Shown one piece after another: positions 22,319 through 31,300 of a stretch of 64,000 nt of DNA. Below the pieces are notes generated by a model that made no database searches, had not been told where the DNA came from, and saw only the letters and a program-made list of their open reading frames with translations. Numbering within the stretch: the stretch's first letter is position 1; each line of letters begins with the position of its first letter. Origin of the DNA: Enchytraeus crypticus (lineage: Eukaryota; Annelida; Clitellata; Enchytraeida; Enchytraeidae); assembly GCA_905160935.1 (NCBI GenBank), contig CAJHZI010000300.1:22501-86500 (forward strand). The letters are read 5' to 3'. Position numbers and translations under genes: made by a program.

Positions 22319-25300
22319 GTTTGCAATTTTCAATTGTTTTAAGCGTTATACAAGGTGTTTATTTCCTCATATTTTGGAGAAAGATTCCCTAACTTCTAAG
22401 CATGAAGCCACATATGTGAGAAATAGAATTTAATCTACCAGTTATGAGTGAAATTGTTTGTTTTGTTTGTAAATACTTAATTTATATTGTGTAACTCTAA
22501 CAATACTATCTGACAAATCATTTGATAATTGTAGTGTCACTAATATTTATATCAGTCATATGGCATACTAGTATCTTTAATGTCCTATTTTATTTGTAGC
22601 ACATGGCATTAATAAGTACTAATTGGTAGTGTATTTACTTTGGCATAATTTGCAAAATTTACTTTAACATGAAATTACAAACAATTATGCATGACACCTA
22701 ATAGCTTGTCACATTTATCAAAAGTTTTATATTTGCACTTGACTTTGTTGATAAATTTGTATAGATATCTTGATTATGCTTATGCGATTCCTCAACATTT
22801 AGCTATAAAACAATTATGCACTCTTGTAACTTCTTGCTAAAATGTCTATTCATAGATATTTGTAAATTTATATCGCATATTGAACTGTTGTGGTATGTTT
22901 TGTAGTTTTAATTTTGTTTTCTGTAATATTTATTTTATTTTCTGTAGTATTACTTCAGCGAGTTCAACTTGATCAAGGATGAATATCTTAAGAATAATCA
23001 AGACGTAGATGGCTGTAAGTCATTATATTTCCTTTGGTTAGCCATAAACTGAATTTGTAGCTTATCTGACATATTTATACAGGGCTTAGTGTCAGCATCG
23101 TCGTTCAATTTCAATTAAATTAAATTTAATAAGAACACCAAAAAGGGTCATTCATCCCTGCAGAGTTCACGTACACAACGCACAAACAAGCAAATACAAC
23201 AGAAAAAGAACACAAACTAAATGATGTGAACTATGGTGAACTTAAAGAGAAATAAGATAAATAATGGTAACTGGAGAACTTGTGAACAAAATAAGCGGGG
23301 GTATACTTTTGAATTGAGATTAAAAAATTATCTTCTTCCCTTGAAATCTAGTTTAAATTGGTGCTGGACTAAGTTTTTATCATTTGTTTTAGAAAATTTT
23401 GTACCAATTTCTGGAGCCTAGGCAGGGTATAGGGTAATTGATAAGATTATTATCATACGGTACTAGTAGTAACACAAAAGAAAATGTTAATAATGAAAGT
23501 GATAAATTTTTACGTGTTTGCTTTTTCATCTATGATGATATACATGTAAGCATTTCTATAATTTATCTAATCTGATTATAGATGAGAAGTAATTGTTAAA
23601 GCTTCAGTTATATATTTTTCTTGCTAAATATTTTGTAGCCTTATCATTTTTTAAACAGAATGTTGATTATGCTGTATCCTTTACAATTTATTAAATTAGT
23701 ACCCATGTTGCGCAGAGATGTACTCAGCATTTACAAAGTGATATTCAGTATTGTAGAATGACCACTTTTGAACTCTGGACACATTTTATTTTCATAGCGT
23801 CTCCTTCTTTTGGTGACTTTGCTTAACTGATTGAGTTTGTTTAATTGATTGAGTTTGGTTAATTGATTGAGTTTGATTTATTGATTGAGTTTGGTTAATT
23901 GATTGAGTTTGGTTAATTGATTGAGTTTGGTTAATTGATTGAGTTTGGTTAATTGATTGAGTTTTGTGCTTTGCCCCAGCTTTGATTGTTTAATTGCGAC
24001 GTATCTTAAGGGTTAGATGGATTGTAGCACAATGTTTAGGTTTGCTCAATTGATTTCATTTGTTAGGGGTTACTTTAAAGCTGATAGTTACATTCAATAA
24101 GATGAGACTGCTTGGTGCGACGCCAGAACTTGTTATTGAATCGTTGAAGCTTTCAACTCAGAACATCATTGAGGTATTTTAAAACTACACTGTTTTCTTA
24201 TTTACCGTTTCTTCAATGATAAACTTATGATGAATTCGTGTGAAGATTGTGTGACAGTTTATTAATTTTTATATTTCCCGCTAACCGTCTTTTTTCATGT
24301 CCCATTTAATTAGCACTTTTGGCATCCTGTTGGCAATTAACTTTAATCTTAAATTTAGTTGTGTTTTTTGCACACATTCCTTCTGTATGCCTAGTATGGT
24401 TATCCTCTATGCTTAAGGGGTTTTACCAAAACCAGTCAACTGAATGTTGACTACTTTTGATAAACCCCTTATGTTGGAAGGTTATTCTTAATTCCATGCC
24501 AGCTGCAATCACTATCTGAAGCCAGTGGCAATGTTGATAGGATATCCAACTGCGGATCAGTAGTGTGGATTCAAATTCTAGGCTCACCCGTCACTGATAT
24601 CTCATTTAAGAGATGAAATTGATGTTATCATCGGCTTTACAGCTTTACTATATAGAAAACAAAATATGCTAATAGTATTAGAGAGAGCCCAAAATAACGA
24701 AGACTACTAAAATATTAACTACTGAACAAAACTGTACCATGTGTATTATGTTACATATACTATCAGACAAAACGAAAGCTCTGCTGTGGGTTGTTACTTG
24801 CAGGTGGATGAATACAGGAAGTGTGTGCGCAGGAACCCTATGATGCCAGTGGAGACAAACGTGGATGAGATAAAGAAATCCCTCAAGAAAAAAAGTGTCA
24901 TCATTGTAAGCCAATCTCTTCTTGCTGTATTTACGCAGATAGATCAGTTTTTTTAAAAATTCTTTATTTAGGATTTATCTGAAGTTTTTATTTAGCTTAC
25001 AGTTTTTCACAAGTCAGAAAAATTCAAATTAAATAAGGAATGTAAAGTTTGTTTAAATCTACTGGGTTAGATGTTTTGTTTTGGTAGTATTTAAATACTC
25101 AGTTTTAAAAACAAGTGTAGGTTTGTTTGTTTGTTTGGTGCTGGATCAGTTATGTGCTGAATAGAACGGCAAGAACTGTCCAATTTTCGTCCTATCTCCA
25201 TCACGCCTGTTCTTTCCAGACTTTGTGAGAGAGTCATCATTGCATCTTACATTTATCCTGCTCTGTTAAGTCCTCCTGCTACACTTTGTTTATATGATCA

Positions 25301-28300
25301 GTTCGCCTTCAGGCCAACTGGATCTACCATAGGTGCCCTGATAGCACTCTTTCAGAGTATCTCACAAATGTTGTCAAGTAGTCCCTTTGTCAGAATCATT
25401 GTTCTAGATTTTAGCAAAGCTTTCGATCGGATCAGACATTCAACTGTTATTGAAAAGTTTGCTGATCTGGACATACCATCTTGCATTCATAATTGGCTTG
25501 TTAGTTTCTTTACTGGCCGTCAACATTGTACTAAATTTGATGGCAATGTATCCTCTACTGCAAATATTTCAGCTAGTGCTGTACAAGGATCAGCTATTAG
25601 TCCAGCTTCATATTCCATTACTGCTTCAGATTTAAGACCTATCCACTCTCATAATGATATAGTTAAGTTCGCTGATGATACACATACCTCATTATTCCAT
25701 CTCAGTATCTTTATACCACTGACGATGAACTTGCTAACATTGACTTGTGGTCCAGTAAAAACAACCTACAGTTGAATAAGTCGAAATCCCGTGAACTTCT
25801 TTTCCATCCTTCGCGATCTAGATTTCAAGCAAGTTCTGTGCCATCGCCCCTAGTTGGAATTGTTAGAGTGAACACCTTGAAGTGCTTAGGTGTTACACTG
25901 CAATCCAACTTTTCTTTTTCTGTCCACGTGGATGATATAATTAGCAGTTGCTCTTGTAATCTTTTCGCCATTCGCACTCTAAAATCAAAAGGCCTTAATT
26001 CTGACCTAATTGTCACTATCTTTAAATCTATTGTACTCTCCAAGTTAACTTGTGCATTGCAATTTTGGTGGGGTTATGTTGGTTCCTCCGAGAGAGAGCG
26101 CCTTGAAGCCTTCCTCAGGAAGGCTACAAGATGTAACTTCTATGATGGAATACGATCTTTTGCAGATATCGCCGCAGATGCTGATGAAAAATTGTTTAAA
26201 GCTATCATCAGTAACAAACAACATATCCTGCACTGGCTTCTTCCACTGCTTAAAGATAATTTGAACTTTAAGCTCAGGGAGAGGGCTCATCCCTTCTCTT
26301 TACCATCCAAATGCTCACCTTTGATGGATAAGAACTTTATAATTAGAATGCTATATAAGACTCGTATTAAGTTTCTTTGAAACAATGTCTGCATAATGCT
26401 ATGTTTATTGCTTTCTGTATTTCCATTTGTATGTGTGTACGTTTTCTGCGGTATGTCAGATTTCATGTAATAAACGAATATGTAATAATAAGTTAAATTA
26501 GAGTTATATGATTTTTACAATTTGTGTAAGTGCTGATTAGCTTCCTAACTATTCTGCTATTCAACGTCGCAGCATTGAGCCAGTTTGTCATTGTATTGCG
26601 TGCTAGTATGTGGGCTAACGTTTGTAATTGTGCTGGTTTCAGTGCTACTTTCCTAAGAACGAGTCAACGGACGCTCTGGGTGCCATATTTAGCTCGTGCC
26701 CGTTTGACATCCAGCACGTTGAGCGAGGAATCAGAAGATATGAGATACAGGACTTTGAGGTATCGTAACTTCATCTAATTACAGTAATCTTAGGTCAGCT
26801 ACTAGTTTAGCAGTCTTTAGAAAACTATCTTTGTAGAAATTCTGATTAAATAGTTTAGGCTAAAAGCTGGTAAAGCTAAGGTTACCGTCAGTTTCCTCAC
26901 TCGAAAGCGATGTCAGTGATGGTCGAGCCCAGGATTTGAACCCTGCACCTACTGATCTGCGGTCGAGTATCTTACTGACTTCGCCACTGGCTCCAGCATG
27001 AAACGTGACAAAGTATCCATTTAATGTGTAAAAATGATGATCTCTTTCATTTACTGTGGAAAGGGACACTGTTGAGTTATTTTCTCTTGTATTAAGCAAG
27101 AAATTGATGTCTGACAAGACATCGTTTGTCATTGACATCGCTTTCGAGTGAGGAAACTGACGTTAACGTTAGCTTTAGCTTTACCAGAAATGTTATACTA
27201 TACTGAATTGTGAATATTTTCAACGTGATGTAATTGTTTATATAAGGATTGTTTTATCTGTTCTATTGGTTTAATCTACTACTACTTTGTATTGTACTTA
27301 ATGTTGTGTATGTTGAGTAGAGAAAGACGTTGGTATAATGCAGGCTGACTTGATTGTGTTATCATTTATATATTTAATGAATTGTTATGTTGAACAGAGG
27401 ATGAGGGTTGGGATAACGCACGCTGACATGGTTGTATTTAAGAGCGACTTGGCTCGGCCATATCTCATGCAGTGCGCTCAGAGCATTGAAGCTCAGTATG
27501 ATGTGGAACTCTGCTTCGAGTATGTCTCCTCGTAAACTTCTATTTGTGTTTAATGTATTTAGAGCTCTTCTGATACTTTGGCAGATTGGTCTGGGTGAAC
27601 TGATCTGTAGTGATGTGTGCTGTTGGGGACGTCCCTGACATCATCCCTGGATGAGGAAATAGACGCTAAGCCTTTATTATTAGTATTACTGGGATATATT
27701 GTTGTTTAAAATTTTAAGATTTAAGATAAGTTACAGGATGGCTACAAAGAGGTTTAGGGAGTGTCTGTATTGTATTTTTGCAGTTAATTTTTGATTGAAT
27801 GATTGCAACTCTTCTGCACCGTTTTCATAGTCAGGCAGCGTAAGGATATGAATAATCTAACATTCAAAAGTTTCCATTGAGGAAATGTCTGTTTATGTGA
27901 TGCTGCTTATACGAATGATTAGTGCTCTTGTCATTCTTAATTTGAGTAATGCCAACTAAGTCAAGTTTATTTGTTTCTGCTGCTGTTAACAAGCTTGTGT
28001 GCATTTTAAGCTAGCGCAGAATTATTATGAATTATCTTCCAATGGCCTAATATTTTATTATTTGCTGCAACGGCAGAGATTTGAGTCCTTGTCTAATGAT
28101 TTTGTAGCATTGTTGATAGATTACATCAAATCACTGTGCACAAGTTGTTGTTGTTGTTGTAGTCATTATCTGATAACGGACTGTGTCAACTACTTCTACG
28201 ACAAGAGAGTCAAGCTCTACTACGCCTCTCAGCTGCCGCCCGTCGATGGAGACAGAGCCTATCATTTGCTGATGGGAGGCGCTCCAGGCGCTCAGATCAC

Positions 28301-31300
28301 CAAGAACTCTCCAAGGTGGCTGAAGAACAAGTTTGCTGAGCTCGCGGCCCAGTATGACTCCTCCGTGCGCAGTGGACAGAATGGCTCGAGTCACCCGAGG
28401 GTATTCCTGGCAGGTGACAGAATGCATCGCGTGCCGATGGCTAGACGACGTGAGCCACTGGTTCAGTCAGCCAGTGAACCGGGTAGAGTGGTGACGAGTG
28501 GAAATTCCTACAGAGAGAACATGTCTGGTTAGACTAAGTCTCTGTTCAAAGAGTGACAGTTAATGAATATTCATTCTAAGTTTCCTTTTTCAATATATTT
28601 GCTGAGGCAGACTATGACGCATTAGTACAGTATACTAAAGAAGTTTTATTATGATTTTATTAAGCAGTGAGCCAAATTTCTCTTCCCATTCTATATTGTA
28701 AATGTGTTGTTATTGTGATAATAATTTAACGGCAATAAATCTCTTAAATTTGTTGGTTGCATATCATCTACTGTCTTTAGTTTGACAACATCACTCTTGA
28801 TGCCTTTCCTAGTATGCCTTTATTGTATCTCTTTCACTTTAGTCTCCTTCATGGCCATTGAGATCTCTCTCTCTCTCTTCAATGCACTGTCAAGTGGCAG
28901 GTTCAAGGTACATATTCATACTCAGTGTCTTCTTTCTCGCTCCAAAAGAGCACTCCTTAGATCAACAAGTTAATCCCTCCGCAAAGTCTATGCCTTATCC
29001 ATACTATATATATCCATACATAGAATGTCTAAATAGCGTAGGAGTAACGTCATGAACTTTTAAATGACAGATCCTTTGGTGAATTGAACCCTTGCGTGTT
29101 CGAATCCGAGCCGCGCTGCTCTGAGAGTAAAATCTCGGACATTCACTGGACTGTCTATACGGAAAATGGACTAATTTGCCTAACGATTTAAACATATGGT
29201 TTTAAAAAGTGATAGATATCAACATAGTTGATTATTTCACTATAATGCGTGTTTACTTTTTTTATACCTTATGTAGCCTATAGATATTGTAGTCATTATA
29301 GATATCTTAGTCATTATAGATATCTTAGTCATTATAGATATCTTAGTCGTTATAGTCATTGAGATATCTGCTAATTAATTGCTATTTTTCTCATTTACAA
29401 GCAGATAGGCACTAATTAATAGCTATTTATACCCCATTTCTAAATAAATGAGTTCTAATTGCTATTTTTCTCGCGTCTAGAGAAATAGATGTGTAAGTAA
29501 TTTCTATTTTTCAAAGTTTAAGGAGACAATTGCTAGTTAACTGCTATTTATTGACGCTATCAGGTGTAAGAGTGAGTATGAGTGCTAGTTAATTAACTGT
29601 TGTTTATTGACGCTATCAGGTGTAAGAGTGAGTATGAGTGCTAGTTAATTAACTGTTGTTTATTGACGCTATCAGGTGTAAGAGTGAGTATGAGTGCTAG
29701 TTAATTAACTGTTGTTTATTGACGCTATCAGGTGTAAGAGTGAGTATGAGTGCTAGTTAATTAACTGTTGTTTATTGACGCTATCAGGTGTAAGAGTGAG
29801 TATGAGTGCTAGTTAATTAACTGTTGTTTATTGACGCTATCAGGTGTAAGAGTGGTATGAGTGCTAGTTAATTAACTGTTGTTTATTGACGCTATCAGGT
29901 GTAAGAGTGAGTATGAGTGCTAGTTAATTAACTGTTGTTTATTGACGCTATCAGGTGTAAGAGTGAGTATGAGTGCTAGTTAATTAACTGTTGTTTATTG
30001 ACGCTATCAGGTGTAAGAGTGAGTATGAGTGCTAGTTAATTAACTGTTGTTTATTGACGCTATCAGGTGTAAGAGTGAGTATGAGTGCTAGTTAATTAAC
30101 TGTTGTTTATTGACGCTATCAGGTGTAAGAGTGAGTATGAGTGCTAGTTAATTAACTGTTGTTTATTGATGCTATCAGGTGTAAGAGTGAGTATGAGGGA
30201 GGAGTCAGGGATGTATGGCAGGATGGAGGAAGCTGCGGCTGATGAGGGCTGGACGTCTAGAGCTGATCAGTGGAGCGACGTGCGTGTGAGAGATGTTGCT
30301 AGAAGACCTCACCGAGGTTTGATCAAGTACTCTGACTACCTGCGACCCTACTCCAGCTACAAGGACGACAAGTACTACGCGGCTAGACGTAACAGGTTTA
30401 GCGGGGAGTCGTACACTCGTCCATCTGACGGATACCCTCATCAGAGGCAGTACAGTGCTCCGACTCAAGTCTCGCACAGACCCAGCTACGTCGCTCCGCC
30501 GAGGTTTGGCAACGCGCTGTCTCGCAGAAGAGCCCAGGAGGGTCGGGGAGGGCGTAGCGGGGTGGGTAGGAGTGGTGGAGAGAGCGTGGAGTGGGTGAGG
30601 GTGGAGAGCCTGGACACTGAGGCTGTGGAGAGACCCATCAAGTGCAGGAACTGCTCCGTGCAGACTGATCCCGATGAGTATGGATATGAGACAGCGACTG
30701 TGAGCGTTACTGGAAATCCACCTCCGGCAAGTAAAGCAGATAATATTGATAAGTCCTCTCAGGAAGTTACTGATGATAGGAGCGAGAAACTGCCTGAGGT
30801 CTGTAATTGTGCTACTACTGCCGAGATGCCTGAACTGGCAAGCGAGCCAAACTCTGTTACTAGCAATGCTGAATCTGATGCTACCAGCATTGCTACACAA
30901 GCCACCAGCAATGTTACAGTAGCCATCAGTAATACTATTGAGGCCACCAGCAATGCTACTGAAGCTGTGAGTAATACTATTGAAGTCACCGGCAATGCTA
31001 CTGAAGCTATCAGTAATACTATTGAAGCCACCAGCAATGCTACTGAGGCCACCAGCAATGCTACTGAGACCACCAGCAATGCTACTGAAACCACCAACAA
31101 TGCTACTGAAGCCATCAGTAATACTATTGAAGTCACCGGCAATAATACTGCAGCCACCAGCGTTGATGTCACCGCTAGCTCGACCTGTAGAGTTACTGAG
31201 ACAAGGACGGAGGAAACCAAGCCACCTATGGGTCGCCTAGAGCAGGTGCTGAGATCAATGAGGGACATGAAGGTGGCTGAGCCGGTGCTGGACAGCTGTC

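Noticed and set aside
29525-30197. CRISPR-like regular array
   Set aside because: Contiguous direct repeats without unique spacers in a eukaryotic intron; a minisatellite. The same applies to the 41-bp, 40-bp and 20-bp arrays.
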